Virus record (IMG/VR): IMGVR_UViG_3300031977_001295
Location: 29,683-93,682 of that record
Source of the DNA: a virus
Length of the DNA: 64,000 nt
Direction: 5' to 3' (one strand)
Shown here: positions 46,518 through 56,366 of the stretch, piece by piece
Layout: each line of letters starts with the position of its first letter
Numbering within the stretch: position 1 is the first letter of the stretch
Made by a program: the position numbers and the translations under genes
The notes under the pieces: model-generated
Databases searched by the model: none
Told to the model about the DNA's origin: nothing
What the model saw: only the letters and a program-made list of their open reading frames with translations

Positions 46518-48174
46518 TGATTCGTGCCATATACCTTGTCATTTCTTCAAGTAATTCATCTTCTTGTGAAGGTATATATTTTTCTTTTTTCTCCTCAGAT
46601 TCTTGAGGGGGTTCTTCATCAGAACTAGGTTCTGCCTTGGGTTCAGGCTTTGGTTTTTCTTCATCGTCACCACCACCCATTCCAGGCAACTCAACATCAC
46701 CGTCTTCACCTTCACTATCTATTTGTTTCTGCATGTCCTCAATATCTTCTTCAGACATTCTCAAAACATTTTTCCATATCCACTCTTTACTTACATAGTT
46801 ACCCACGAATTGGTCTACTTCATTCAGAAGACCAAACCGTTCACGCATAATTTCTGTTTCTTTGAGCTCAGTGAAGTGATTGTCTTTAACGTAATCAACG
46901 ATGATTTCGTTTCGCCATTCTTCCCAATCCTGTTCTGTGATAATACCTTTTAACAGAAGTTGTTTACGAAGAATGCCTAAGAATACCTGAGAAAACTTTC
47001 TACGAAGACGGTCAACAAACTTTTGTAGTTTCACTTCGTCTCGTGAAATCTCAGTAGAACGACCAAGAGAGAACTGAGCTTCCTGTTCCAAACGATTGAC
47101 AGGAACATTCAATGCACGATATAATCTCTTTTGGAAATAAATGATATCATCAATCTGACCAAGGTTGTCACCGCCAGGCAGAGTAGAAATCTCTGTACCA
47201 CGACCACCTTCTCGACGGGGTAACCAGAAGTCTTCAAGCATCGACATATGCTTGCGGTCATCTTTGAGTTCACCAGTGTTCGCATCGTATACCAGTTTGT
47301 TACGATACTTTGCCATAATATCTTTCATATACTGTTCAGACTTACCACGGGGCAAGTTACCCACGTCAATATAAAAGATACGTCTTTCTGGTGCACGTGC
47401 GAGACGATAGATGACTAGAGAGTCTTCCATCATTCTTAACTGATTGATTGGTTTTAGTGCCTTGTGTAGATGCGACACAACTTTCTTTTTTGTCTCATCA
47501 AGTAAACCAGATGTGACATAACTAATAGAATCTGTAGAAAGTTTAACCGCTGATGATTGTTGTCCAGGCTTCTCTTCGTAAATATAAAACTCGTCTACTG
47601 ACTCAACAATCTTTGCGCCCGTTGCAGGGTCTTTTTTGTATTTTACATTTTTAACTTTACGAATCTTTGCAGCATCGATGTGTCTAATTTCTTGAATACC
47701 TGCTTTGAGATTCGATTCGTTCACAAGTAGGTGATGATAGATTCTACCATCAACATACCACGAACGGAAAATATCGTGTCCATTGTCATTGAACTTCAAC
47801 ATAGACACAATATTTTTGAATTCTTCTTGAATTTGTTCTTTAATCTTATCGGGGGCTTCTACATCTTCTAGTGATAGTTCAAGGTTAGATGTTAGTTCAG
47901 AAGCAGTAATCGATTCGTTGACAATTTCTTCAATCGCCATATCTACTTCTGGATGTGTTGCAACTCCACGATAACGTAAGATAAGTTGGTGATTGTCTTT
48001 AGAATTATCACCATCCATATTGATATACTGACCATAGTGACCAGCAGCTGTAGTGACATACCCAGCACCATCGTCATCCGTAGGCGGAACAATGGAAGGA
48101 AGTTTTTCTTTCTTCTGTGCTTGTGTTCTGCGTAACTCAAAACCAAATAATTTAAAGATGCTATCGTCTGCCAT
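46504..48174 (-). CDS. 20: Portal protein gp20
   Basis: This portal of about 556 residues has [60 protein letters not shown] and [20 protein letters not shown], all typical of gp20. The C-terminus is acidic with Pro/Glu-rich stretches ([20 protein letters not shown]). Twelve copies form the DNA entry vertex, working with terminase. The ATG at 48174 has GGA seven bases before it. A TTG at 48186 is also open. It follows the gene 19 terminator. Confidence 0.96.
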   Translation of the reverse strand: MADDSIFKLFGFELRRTQAQKKEKLPSIVPPTDDDGAGYVTTAAGHYGQYINMDGDNSKDNHQLILRYRGVATHPEVDMAIEEIVNESITASELTSNLELSLEDVEAPDKIKEQIQEEFKNIVSMLKFNDNGHDIFRSWYVDGRIYHHLLVNESNLKAGIQEIRHIDAAKIRKVKNVKYKKDPATGAKIVESVDEFYIYEEKPGQQSSAVKLSTDSISYVTSGLLDETKKKVVSHLHKALKPINQLRMMEDSLVIYRLARAPERRIFYIDVGNLPRGKSEQYMKDIMAKYRNKLVYDANTGELKDDRKHMSMLEDFWLPRREGGRGTEISTLPGGDNLGQIDDIIYFQKRLYRALNVPVNRLEQEAQFSLGRSTEISRDEVKLQKFVDRLRRKFSQVFLGILRKQLLLKGIITEQDWEEWRNEIIVDYVKDNHFTELKETEIMRERFGLLNEVDQFVGNYVSKEWIWKNVLRMSEEDIEDMQKQIDSEGEDGDVELPGMGGGDDEEKPKPEPKAEPSSDEEPPQESEEKKEKYIPSQEDELLEEMTRYMARINEQD

Positions 48175-48199
48175 ATCTGTGTCCAAAAAATAAAATAAA

Positions 48200-48219
48200 G
48201 GGACCTCCGGAGAGGTCCC
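48200..48219 (-). terminator. Intrinsic terminator after gene 19
   Basis: GGGACCTC (48200-48207), a four-base loop and GAGGTCCC (48212-48219) form a perfect eight-base stem. On the minus strand it is followed by TTTATTTTATTTTTT. It should strongly reduce gene 20 read-through from the tube operon. Confidence 0.85.
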
Positions 48220-48236
48220 AATTATTTAGTAGAGAT

Positions 48237-48764
48237 TTAAGATGTTGTATTTGATTCCCAGTACTGGACTTGGAATTCTACCGTAAATCTTTCAATCTCG
48301 TTTTCCGTTGTGTATGAAAGGTCAATTGCCTGAACGTTTGTCGGGAAACAACCACGGAAGTTGTAACGCTTGAGTGTTTCTCCATCTTTATCCAACTGAT
48401 CTACGAAGAGGTCAGCTTGATAATCTACTGGATTAACCAAACCCGTGTTTGCCGAATGAGCGTTCATTCCATTCATCCAACGTTCCATTGAATCTCGAAT
48501 TGTGAAATCAGTATCATTGATAATGGTTACTGTCCAAGGTTCGAAAGTTCTATCACCAGCTATTTTCAACTGGCGACCACGGAACGGAACTGTTACCAAT
48601 CCCATAGTTGAGGCAGGTAACTGAGCAGCTTCGCAAAGAAATGATGTTAATTCAACATCACCTCCAGCATAAGCTGGGAAGTTGACAGTTGCTTGGAACA
48701 GATTCGGCCTAGCACCACCACCTCTCAGCTTTGACTTAAAGTCATCGACTCCTAAAATTGCCAT
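48237..48764 (-). CDS. 19: Tail tube protein gp19
   Basis: The 175-residue protein has the tube fold pattern VPFRGRQLKIAGDRTFEPWT, VTIINDTDFTIRDSMERWMN, then YNFRGCFPTNVQAIDLSYTT and FTVEFQVQYWE. gp19 forms the inner tube inside the sheath. It lies between genes 18 and 20 as in T4 and ends at a strong terminator. A diverged relative is at 30930-31427. Confidence 0.94.
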   Translation of the reverse strand: MAILGVDDFKSKLRGGGARPNLFQATVNFPAYAGGDVELTSFLCEAAQLPASTMGLVTVPFRGRQLKIAGDRTFEPWTVTIINDTDFTIRDSMERWMNGMNAHSANTGLVNPVDYQADLFVDQLDKDGETLKRYNFRGCFPTNVQAIDLSYTTENEIERFTVEFQVQYWESNTTS

Positions 48765-48787
48765 TTAAATTCTCCTTATGGTTGTGC

Positions 48788-50569
48788 TTAAACCGTACCA
48801 ACCACTTCACTGAAATCAACTCCGGTGCGTACAGCAACAAAGTTAAGAGTGATGTAGTTAATAGAACGAGCAGGTTTGACAAAAACTGAACAAACAAACT
48901 CGTTACGGTCGATTACTGCAGCCGTATTGTTTGTTTCGTCACAAACCACTCGGAAATCTGTAATACCTCTTCGACCCTGAATTTCTCTCAGGAACGGTTC
49001 AACGATATTAACAAATTCTGCACGAGTGAATTCGTCATTGAATTCAAACATTACGTTTCTTGCAGCTCGTTCGATTGACCTTTCAATTGCGAGGAACAAT
49101 CGTCGGACATTAATACGATCGAAAGCTGATGGACGAGATTCTTTAGTCTTATCACCAAAAAGAATAATACCTTGTCCAGGCAAGTTTACAATCGGATTAA
49201 TTCCAGCTTTGTACAATGTATCTCTTTGTGCCTTACTAGCTGAATAAGCTAAGGAAGTAACTCCGAAATATTGACCCCTTCTTTGACCAGCAGGTGAGAA
49301 CCAAGGTGCAGCGACAGCATCAGTCGATGCCATCAAACCAGCAGTGCCAGGAGCAGCTGGGATAAACACATATTGGTCGTTATACTTGTCATATACCTTA
49401 AGGTAGTTGTTGTCTACAATCAGGTAAGATGAAGCTGTGAAATTTGCAACACCACCAGTTGTGTTTGTTACCGCGTCAGCAGCAGTTAAACCAACAACAT
49501 CTTCTCTAGCAGGTGAAGTAACAACAACACAGTCTTTACGCAAAGATGCGGCCGTACCTACAATGTCATTAACAACGGTAGTTTGGTCAGCAGTAGCGGA
49601 CATACCACGAGCGATTAAGAAATCCACCTGAATGTTTTCTTTACTTTCGAACTCGTCAAATCCTTTCGCAACATCACCAGTATCAATTGTTGGACCATTA
49701 GAACCACCGCCCAACTTAAACGTATGAATAGTTGGTGTAGCTGGTTCAAAGTCTGTTCCTGATGCGGTTGATGTGAAGTTATAATCTTCATCTGCTGCAC
49801 CGTCATGTTTGTTTAGGGATATTGCCCAAACATAACTTGAACGATTGTTAATAACATCAATAACGTGGTTATTAGAACCATCTACAGTCTTACCGTCCGT
49901 TGCAAAAGATAAGAACGGGAATGTTTCTAAAACAGCACCTACTGTACCAGTTAAAGTACCGTCTTCGTCTACTACGACAACGTGAACTTCATCGTCTGCA
50001 CCATTAACGTCAGAGGCGTACTGTGAAGTACCTGGCGCTGCATCGAAATAACTGGCGTATGCCCAACCATCAAACAAAGTTGTATCGTTTGACTTAGCAG
50101 GACACAGTTCTACTCTGAGACTGTTACCAGCTTCGCCGGGATATTTTGCGATGAAAGTATGGTTTTTTGCTGGAGCTTTGAGACCAGCTATTGTGTTCTG
50201 AATATCAAAATCGTCGGCATTCTTAACCAATGGTTTGCCAGATGACAAATCAATTATTTCATCTGAATCCCACGCATTTAACGCGCCGGTGTCAGCAGTA
50301 TCATCTACTGTACGTGACACATAAAGACTTGTTGAGTATTGCAAAAAGTTTGCGGCAGACAAAAAGTCTACTGCATTTGTGGTACTTGGAGACCCGAATG
50401 TCGAAACCAACGTTCCCTCGTTATCTACGAGAGTTGGTTGGTGTACGGGACCCCAAGAAAATTCTCCTACATAAGCACCCGTTGAAGTAGTGACTGAAGG
50501 GACAACACCCGTTAAGTCAATTTCTTTAACTGTAATGCTGGGAGACGCTGATGGGGTAAAAAGAGCCAT
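48788..50569 (-). CDS. 18: Tail sheath protein gp18
   Basis: The 593-residue protein opens ITVKEIDLTGVVPSVTTSTG and AYVGEFSWGPVHQPTLVDNE, the family start. The conserved C-terminal part has GYVTSLAYSASKAQ-type text (SLAYSASKAQRDTLYKAGIN), RINVRRLFLAIERSIERAAR, EFNDEFTRAEFVNIVEPFLR and ITDFRVVCDETNN. The sheath contracts during infection. It has a late box 63-70 bases upstream of the ATG and is the main late tail gene. Confidence 0.96.
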   Translation of the reverse strand: MALFTPSASPSITVKEIDLTGVVPSVTTSTGAYVGEFSWGPVHQPTLVDNEGTLVSTFGSPSTTNAVDFLSAANFLQYSTSLYVSRTVDDTADTGALNAWDSDEIIDLSSGKPLVKNADDFDIQNTIAGLKAPAKNHTFIAKYPGEAGNSLRVELCPAKSNDTTLFDGWAYASYFDAAPGTSQYASDVNGADDEVHVVVVDEDGTLTGTVGAVLETFPFLSFATDGKTVDGSNNHVIDVINNRSSYVWAISLNKHDGAADEDYNFTSTASGTDFEPATPTIHTFKLGGGSNGPTIDTGDVAKGFDEFESKENIQVDFLIARGMSATADQTTVVNDIVGTAASLRKDCVVVTSPAREDVVGLTAADAVTNTTGGVANFTASSYLIVDNNYLKVYDKYNDQYVFIPAAPGTAGLMASTDAVAAPWFSPAGQRRGQYFGVTSLAYSASKAQRDTLYKAGINPIVNLPGQGIILFGDKTKESRPSAFDRINVRRLFLAIERSIERAARNVMFEFNDEFTRAEFVNIVEPFLREIQGRRGITDFRVVCDETNNTAAVIDRNEFVCSVFVKPARSINYITLNFVAVRTGVDFSEVVGTV

Positions 50570-50631
50570 AATCGTTTCCTTTTTTTATTAGCTAATAATA
50601 AGATTTACATAATACGGATGTTCAATGTATT

Positions 50632-50639
50632 TATTTATA
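50632..50639 (-). promoter_or_regulatory. T4-type late promoter before gene 18
   Basis: TATAAATA on the minus strand in the 82-base gap between genes 17 and 18. The predicted start is about 57 bases upstream of the gene 18 ATG. Confidence 0.72.
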
Positions 50640-50651
50640 TTTGCGGGGTTT

Positions 50652-52250
50652 TTAGAAAGGATCGTGAAAAAGTTGCCATCCTTGTCGTTCCATTTCTTCT
50701 CGTTGTTCAATATAATCAATTTGAGATGAACCATCATCTATAAAACCAAATGGAACAACATCATCTTCTATCTCTTGCATTCTGTTTTCAAACATCATTT
50801 GTTTGAGATTAATATCAGTCATATCGGCGAACATTTGCGTTGTAACAAAGTAACCAAACATCACGAGGTTCATCATTAAATCATCGTGGTTACCGTCACT
50901 GGCCTGATAAGAAACTCCATTAGCAACAAACGTGGAGATTTCTAGAATAGTGTTATCATCGTGAATCGCAAGTTTCTTTTCTTCTAGAATATCTTTAATA
51001 GCAGAACAACCTAGTCGTTTTGTTTTACGGTTGATTTCAATACCAATTGAATTAGATTTTACAGCTGAAGAGAGATGAACGTTTTCGTATTCAAGGTCGT
51101 AGTATAAACCGTTACATACCACAGAACCTTGGTCATTTGATTCAACAACCACATAAGCGTTGTTATAAACGGTTGCGTACTTATATATAATATTAGGGAA
51201 GAGTATTGGAGAGATAGAGTTGTTCCGATACACAGCCACTTGTTCAAATGGGCGTGTCGAAATGTCGATGACAGTGAACGTAGAGTAGTCCTGACCTCTT
51301 CCTTTCGAGACATCAACGGTCATGATGTACTCGTGCTTGCTAGCAGGTTCGTTATAAACTTTTAGAAGACCGCCCTCTAAAACCCGCTGGGGCGTTTTTG
51401 CTCGTAAAGACAAGAGCGTCTCAGCGTTTATTAGGGTATCACCTGTTCCAAAAAAGGTATTACCAAATTCTTGGTCAAATTGGAGTGCTGATGTATTGGC
51501 AATTGTTTGTGCTTTCCATTCTTCATCTCTGCCCGGAACATCCCACCAGTCTACACGAAACGATTTAAATTCATTTATACCTTGTTCAGCGCCTTCCCAT
51601 ATTTTATGGAAGATGTTTCCGATACCGTTTGCGGTTGAGGTGATGATGACTTTGGTGTCTCGTCCAGCGGAGACAACAGGATACGTTGAAGTGTAAAACT
51701 CAGTTGCTCGCTCAACAAAAGCAAACTCATCGAGATAGAGCAAATTAACAGACATACCCCGAATAGAAGACCCGCTAGTGGCAGCAGCAATAATCCTAGA
51801 ATTATTAGAAAACTCGATTGAACCTTTATTAAGAGTTTTACAGCCAGGTTGTAAGAAGAATGGAAGATTCTCCAACATGAGAGTAACACGGGCGAGCATC
51901 TCTCGGGCAGTTGCTCCTTTATTCGCCAGTACAGCGATTGTTTTTTCGGGATGGAAAATGGCGTACCAAAGAAGGTAGGCAACCGACGATATTGACTTAC
52001 CAGACTGTCTACAAGCAAGAACGACATTAAACCGATTATTATTAAAATGTTCGAACATCCGTCTTTGATAATCGTAAAGATTAAACGGAACCAATCCACT
52101 ATCCAGAGAAATAATTTTAACATAGTGTTCGGCAAAATACGAAGGGTCATCCATGCATTTTTTATATTCACGTACTTGGTCCTTAGTCCATTCCTGAACT
52201 ATACCATCACGTTTTACATTGATATTGCCAAGATACGTTTCGTTATTCAT
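50652..52250 (-). CDS. 17: Terminase large subunit gp17
   Basis: This packaging ATPase/nuclease of about 532 residues has Walker A-like CRQSGKS in NVVLACRQSGKSISSVAYLL, Walker B LLYLDEFAFV, and the nuclease part IMTVDVSKGRGQDYSTFTVI with VVVESNDQGS. The ATG at 52250 (overlapping the gp16 stop by eight bases) is preferred over a longer GTG frame to 52277 that lies inside gene 16. It cuts concatemers and pumps DNA through gp20. Confidence 0.96.
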   Translation of the reverse strand: MNNETYLGNINVKRDGIVQEWTKDQVREYKKCMDDPSYFAEHYVKIISLDSGLVPFNLYDYQRRMFEHFNNNRFNVVLACRQSGKSISSVAYLLWYAIFHPEKTIAVLANKGATAREMLARVTLMLENLPFFLQPGCKTLNKGSIEFSNNSRIIAAATSGSSIRGMSVNLLYLDEFAFVERATEFYTSTYPVVSAGRDTKVIITSTANGIGNIFHKIWEGAEQGINEFKSFRVDWWDVPGRDEEWKAQTIANTSALQFDQEFGNTFFGTGDTLINAETLLSLRAKTPQRVLEGGLLKVYNEPASKHEYIMTVDVSKGRGQDYSTFTVIDISTRPFEQVAVYRNNSISPILFPNIIYKYATVYNNAYVVVESNDQGSVVCNGLYYDLEYENVHLSSAVKSNSIGIEINRKTKRLGCSAIKDILEEKKLAIHDDNTILEISTFVANGVSYQASDGNHDDLMMNLVMFGYFVTTQMFADMTDINLKQMMFENRMQEIEDDVVPFGFIDDGSSQIDYIEQREEMERQGWQLFHDPF

Positions 52251-52605
52251 TCTCAGTAACGAGTTTTGCATCATCACTAATCACCTTTTCTTCATTCTGT
52301 AGCAAGCGTTGCAAATCAGTAGTGCTTCCTAAAAACACATTATTGTTCGTGATTTGTTTTTGTTCAGGTATTTCTTCTTTCATCACGTCTTTATGTTTCT
52401 TGTTCAGTTCCATCAACTTGTCTGTGACATCAGCGATGTTTTTAATCATACCGGACAAAACTTCAAAAGCTCGTGGGTGTTCTGATTCACGTGCTACTTG
52501 TATCATCAACTCAAGGGATTCTTTACCACCTTCAATCAATTCGAGATACGTATCACGTGAAGTATCGTAATCGTCTTGTATATTCTTTGTATTGTTATCT
52601 TTCAT
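52243..52605 (-). CDS. 16: Terminase small subunit gp16
   Basis: The 120-residue helical protein has DDYDTSRDTYLELIEGGKES, SEHPRAFEVLSGMIKNIADV and TDKLMELNKKHKDV, collinear with gp16 of T4-like phages. It regulates gp17 at the start of packaging. It lies between genes 15 and 17, with a TAATG junction to gene 15 at 52605. Confidence 0.92.
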   Translation of the reverse strand: MKDNNTKNIQDDYDTSRDTYLELIEGGKESLELMIQVARESEHPRAFEVLSGMIKNIADVTDKLMELNKKHKDVMKEEIPEQKQITNNNVFLGSTTDLQRLLQNEEKVISDDAKLVTENE

Positions 52606-53405
52606 TATGTTACACTATCCAATGCACTAAAATATTCATAATTAAATCCATAATCACTATCAGGACTTACTGCTAAGGGGTTCGGAGTTGTTCGGAGTGT
52701 TTCAAGTAAAGTATCACTATCACCAGTAACTCCGGTACCTTGTTGATAAATCTGTCCATCAACCTGTCGAATGATAGGTCCAGTGGATAGAGGCCCATAG
52801 AAACTAACTTTCATGGAAAAGTCCATTGTGTAGATAATGGTTCTTCTAGCCTCTAATGGTCCTTCATAATCATCCTGAAAGTTCAACCCTTGCAGAATAA
52901 TAGGAACATCATCTGTGATATCAGTCAAGTCTTCAAGTGGTTTGACCGATACTGTATACTGCGGATTGAAAAAAGGAATAATCTGTTCAACAATCTGTAA
53001 CGCATCGTCCTGAGATTTGGCATAAGCATTTAATTGAAAATTGATATTGTAAGGTACAGAAGTGTACAGACGTGTTCTATCTGAAACTCCAGAACCAGAA
53101 GTCAATGCTTTTTGCCTAGAATTTATTTTAGGTAGTTGCCTAGAAATGTCGTATTCCATCGAAACAATTTCAAATGACATACGGGGTAACTTGATTGCAA
53201 TTTGCCTTTCCGCATCTTCCCCTTTGTTCATTTGTTCTATACGTTCAATGAAGTTTCTTTTAGGGGCATAAGAAAGAGGCACCTTGGCCTGACTAATAAC
53301 TTCGCCACTAGAATTCTTTCTTAAAACATAAATGTTATTAAACAATGAACCAAAAACAGCAACAGCTTTTCTAACCCGTTGATGATAAAAATATGTACCA
53401 AACAT
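52605..53405 (-). CDS. 15: Proximal tail sheath stabiliser gp15
   Basis: The 266-residue protein starts MFGTYFYHQRVRKAVAVFGS and has VPLSYAPKRNFIERI, LPRMSFEIVSMEYD, YAKSQDDALQIVEQIIPFFN and PQYTVSVKPLEDLTDITDDV, collinear with T4 gp15 (272). It caps the sheath and joins tail to neck. It overlaps the gene 14 stop by one base. Confidence 0.95.
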   Translation of the reverse strand: MFGTYFYHQRVRKAVAVFGSLFNNIYVLRKNSSGEVISQAKVPLSYAPKRNFIERIEQMNKGEDAERQIAIKLPRMSFEIVSMEYDISRQLPKINSRQKALTSGSGVSDRTRLYTSVPYNINFQLNAYAKSQDDALQIVEQIIPFFNPQYTVSVKPLEDLTDITDDVPIILQGLNFQDDYEGPLEARRTIIYTMDFSMKVSFYGPLSTGPIIRQVDGQIYQQGTGVTGDSDTLLETLRTTPNPLAVSPDSDYGFNYEYFSALDSVT

Positions 53406-54286
53406 TACTGTGGGTCTCCAAACGGATTAGATTCAGTGAAATCTAAGAAATCACTCTCAAATACATCAAAGATATCGTTCTGTGCTTCACGTTGAATATT
53501 TTGCAATTCTTCTACTAGGGTAGGTGTTCCAACTGCGCCAGAGGTTGCACCTACTACCTGAGCGGTTGTGGTGAATGTGTGGAATTCACCATCACTAGCT
53601 CCAACATGTGCCAGATACAGTTTATTATTCACAGCGTCCCAGTTCACCACTTCACCATTCATTGTATATTCACCGTTGTTTTGACTAACAGATTCACCAA
53701 CCTCAAAGGTTCCAGTGACAGAGGCAAATGTCATGACATATTGATACGCCGAGAAGTTTTCTACTTGGTCAATTTCTTCAATGTCTGTATCAAAGTCTTC
53801 GTCGTTATACTCAAATAGTTCACAACGCATTCTAAACGTTGGGAGATTCTTTAATTGAAAGAACGGTGTCTCTGTTTCTACCTTCATAATCTGAAACATA
53901 GATTGAGACAAAGGTAAATAGATTACATCGCCTTCACGAGGGCGAAAGAAAGGTACAACATCGGTGGCTTCGTTTTCTGCGACCACACTATTCCATCTTC
54001 TTCGTGAAACAATAAACGTGGCCGCATCACGAATCTCTACACCAAACTTGGTAAAGAGGTCTCCCTCACCGTCAAACCCTTCAGTGTTTTCAATGTACAT
54101 TTCAATTTTGTAAGCATCAGAAAAACGAGAAACAGAATCATCAACAAAGATATCATCTTTATTAACTAATTCTCTTGGTAGATAGTAAACATCCTGTCCG
54201 TACATCTTTAAGGATTCAACTACTAAATCCTCGTACAACAATTGTTCGCTTTTTCTACCCTGACTGAAATATGGATTAGTGGCCAT
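53405..54286 (-). CDS. 14: Neck protein gp14
   Basis: The 293-residue protein opens MATNPYFSQGRKSEQLLYED and continues VVESLKMYGQDVYYLPRELV, DIFVDDSVSRFSDAYKIEMY and FGVEIRDAATFIVSRRRWNS, all typical of gp14. The central REGDVIYLPLSQSMFQIMKV is the conserved body. It helps build the neck between head and tail. The order 13-14-15-16-17 is intact. Confidence 0.95.
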   Translation of the reverse strand: MATNPYFSQGRKSEQLLYEDLVVESLKMYGQDVYYLPRELVNKDDIFVDDSVSRFSDAYKIEMYIENTEGFDGEGDLFTKFGVEIRDAATFIVSRRRWNSVVAENEATDVVPFFRPREGDVIYLPLSQSMFQIMKVETETPFFQLKNLPTFRMRCELFEYNDEDFDTDIEEIDQVENFSAYQYVMTFASVTGTFEVGESVSQNNGEYTMNGEVVNWDAVNNKLYLAHVGASDGEFHTFTTTAQVVGATSGAVGTPTLVEELQNIQREAQNDIFDVFESDFLDFTESNPFGDPQ

Positions 54287-54293
54287 CTAATAG

Positions 54294-55046
54294 TTATCCA
54301 ATGAAAAAGTCGGGTGGTAATTCTTGTTCTAAACGAAGTTTCTCTTCTAGTTCTTTTAATTCTGTGTTAGCATCATCTAGAATCTGTCTGCCACTGATTG
54401 TCACACCGCCTGGCAACTGCATTCCCTCAAACTTGGACATATTCATACCCCACTGTTGTTTAATTAAAGCTGTGGTGTAATTTTTTACGAACATGTCATT
54501 ATAAACACTAGAGAATGTATCGGGGTCAACGGCTGTATATACTTCTGCGACAACATAATCACCAACATCTAAATCATCGTTCGACCATTCGCCCCAAATA
54601 TAAAGTCGGTCTTGATGTCGTGACCAAGTGGTTTGTGGATATCCAGATAATACCATATCTAAAAATTCTAGGTATTGCTGCATTTGATAGTAGTATGCCA
54701 TACCACCAGCAAAGTTCATAAAATCACCTAAACTATTCAACATCATTTGATAACGAATATCAAATAAATTAACAGAAGAAAACGTTGGGTTTAAAGGAAA
54801 CAACTGAGAAATGTACAATACGTTAGAATCTATAGGAATATAACCATTGTCTTTATCTGTCTGTGTGATAACGTGTTTTAAATATGTTCGATAGGTCGCA
54901 TCAGAATGAAACTCTTGATACATTTGCAAAGCATCATCAACCTTATCTTCAATCTGGTCATCATCAACATTGATTTCAATTACAGGCGCACCTAATCTGC
55001 GAAGACAGAAATCTATTAGTGATTGCCTTGAATTTGGTGTTGCCAT
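54294..55046 (-). CDS. 13: Neck protein gp13
   Basis: The 250-residue protein has SRQSLIDFCLRRLGAPVIEI, NVDDDQIEDKVDDALQMYQE and SQLFPLNPTFSSVNLFDIRY, collinear with T4 gp13 (309) though shorter. It joins the portal and gp14 in the neck. An AATAAATA box lies about 20-27 bases before the ATG and is one base from the late consensus. Confidence 0.94.
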   Translation of the reverse strand: MATPNSRQSLIDFCLRRLGAPVIEINVDDDQIEDKVDDALQMYQEFHSDATYRTYLKHVITQTDKDNGYIPIDSNVLYISQLFPLNPTFSSVNLFDIRYQMMLNSLGDFMNFAGGMAYYYQMQQYLEFLDMVLSGYPQTTWSRHQDRLYIWGEWSNDDLDVGDYVVAEVYTAVDPDTFSSVYNDMFVKNYTTALIKQQWGMNMSKFEGMQLPGGVTISGRQILDDANTELKELEEKLRLEQELPPDFFIG

Positions 55047-55081
55047 TATTGTTAATCCTTTTCTTCAATAATATTTATTGG

Positions 55082-55180
55082 TTAGTTTATAACGACCTTT
55101 TTAACCAAAGTATTTTTAGTAATGACAATCTTGTCAACCCTGGCCTTATTTTCTATTACTTTTTTAACTACAGTTGTCAT
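55082..55180 (-). CDS. Possible very small basic protein (32 aa)
   Basis: A 32-residue frame, MTTVVKKVIENKARVDKIVI followed by TKNTLVKKVVIN, starts one base after the stop of the upstream structural gene. It is basic, with alternating hydrophobic residues, and has no good ribosome site. It is the only frame in the 135-base gap between gene 13 and the next gene. It may be a remnant or a chance frame. Confidence 0.35.
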   Translation of the reverse strand: MTTVVKKVIENKARVDKIVITKNTLVKKVVIN

Positions 55181-55181
55181 A

Positions 55182-55547
55182 TTATAGATTCGGTAATTTA
55201 GTAACTGATGGGGTTACGAAAATCTGACCTTCCATAACTCGTTCGATTTCTGCAATTGAACCAGAACTATCTCTAGCAATCTCAAGGTCATATACGTACC
55301 TCTTATTTGCTTTGAGATTGTCCGTTTGAGTGTAGGATAACGCAAGATTAATAATTCCCGACGCAGCAGAATCTACTGTGCAAGTAAACACAGTGATATT
55401 ATCACTATCGAGATTATAGTTCGGACTGATGTGTGCAGTCGGCGTGTAATTAGTTAGATTCTTAGCCGTACCATCTTTGTTCGTAAGATAGACATCGATT
55501 GAAACTGAAGAACCTTGGTCAATCGTAAGGTCTTTATAATAGGACAT
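55182..55547 (-). CDS. Small virion structural protein (121 aa)
   Basis: A 121-residue beta-rich protein begins MSYYKDLTIDQGSSVSIDVY and has LTNYTPTAHISPNYNLDSDN, SAASGIINLALSYTQ and a RYVYDLEIARDSSGSIAEIE middle. This is the pattern of immunoglobulin-like fibre-associated proteins in T4-like phages. The ATG at 55547 is taken over a TTG at 55559. A late box stands at 55578-55585. Confidence 0.7.
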   Translation of the reverse strand: MSYYKDLTIDQGSSVSIDVYLTNKDGTAKNLTNYTPTAHISPNYNLDSDNITVFTCTVDSAASGIINLALSYTQTDNLKANKRYVYDLEIARDSSGSIAEIERVMEGQIFVTPSVTKLPNL

Positions 55548-55577
55548 ATCCCAACCCAATTTTTGGTGTATATGTCC

Positions 55578-55585
55578 TATTTATA
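55578..55585 (-). promoter_or_regulatory. T4-type late promoter before the 121-residue gene
   Basis: TATAAATA on the minus strand. The predicted start is about 25 bases before the ATG at 55547. It lies in the 50-base gap after the 254-residue gene. Confidence 0.7.
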
Positions 55586-55597
55586 TATTAAAGAATC

Positions 55598-56362
55598 TTA
55601 CGTTGAAGAACAGTCGTTAAAGGAAACTAAAAGATTACCTCCGCTTCCATCCCATATAGAGAGCATTTCATTCCACTGGGTTGTTCCAACGTCTGACTCA
55701 GTCCATGTATACCTTAGATAAAATGTCGTTGCACCGATGAGGGCTACACTTGCTAGCGACTGAGGAAACGTAACACATCTATAAAATAATGCTGGTAAAC
55801 CTGATGGTGCGCCCGTCGTTCCAACTTCACTAGTAGTTACACTAAATGAACCTATTATGTCTGTATGTCCAGAGAAAGATGCACTTGTACTTTTTAACCA
55901 AAGTTCAAATAATTGGTCGCCAGAGTCATATCCTATTTTATCAACGGTGACAGAAGCACCATTATGAGTAACAGCTACCGTATTTTCAGACAACTGATCA
56001 GCAGCGATTCCATTCGGGTTCCATCGCGTACCGTAACCGTATGTGCCAGCAGCAGCGTCGGCCGAATATCCATAATGGTTCGTTTCATATGTTCCTTGAG
56101 AAATAGCCCCGTCCGCTAATGCAGTGTCAATCGTATTAGATGCTTTCCATTCATCTCCGATAGTGAAACTATTAACTGAAGTATCACCTGATTTTCTCAT
56201 AGCACCATATCTCAATACCGCTAACGAACTAACGGTTTTATCGGGTCTGATATCTCCAACAAACGCTGCTAAATTAGGCTCCGCGTTGTAAATTGAAGTA
56301 AAATTGAAACCATAGTTGTATAGATCGGAAAATCTAACATTAGTTGATTTAACTAAACCCAT
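55598..56362 (-). CDS. Virion structural protein next to the tail fibre (254 aa)
   Basis: This 254-residue protein (MGLVKSTNVRFSDLYNYGFN, then VSSLAVLRYGAMRKSGDTSV) is rich in Ser, Thr and Gly and beta-type in pattern. The end is ATTFYLRYTWTESDVGTTQW. No family is recognised. It begins four bases after the stop of the large fibre gene, so it probably belongs to the same fibre or adhesin unit. Confidence 0.65.
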   Translation of the reverse strand: MGLVKSTNVRFSDLYNYGFNFTSIYNAEPNLAAFVGDIRPDKTVSSLAVLRYGAMRKSGDTSVNSFTIGDEWKASNTIDTALADGAISQGTYETNHYGYSADAAAGTYGYGTRWNPNGIAADQLSENTVAVTHNGASVTVDKIGYDSGDQLFELWLKSTSASFSGHTDIIGSFSVTTSEVGTTGAPSGLPALFYRCVTFPQSLASVALIGATTFYLRYTWTESDVGTTQWNEMLSIWDGSGGNLLVSFNDCSST

Positions 56363-56366
56363 CTAC

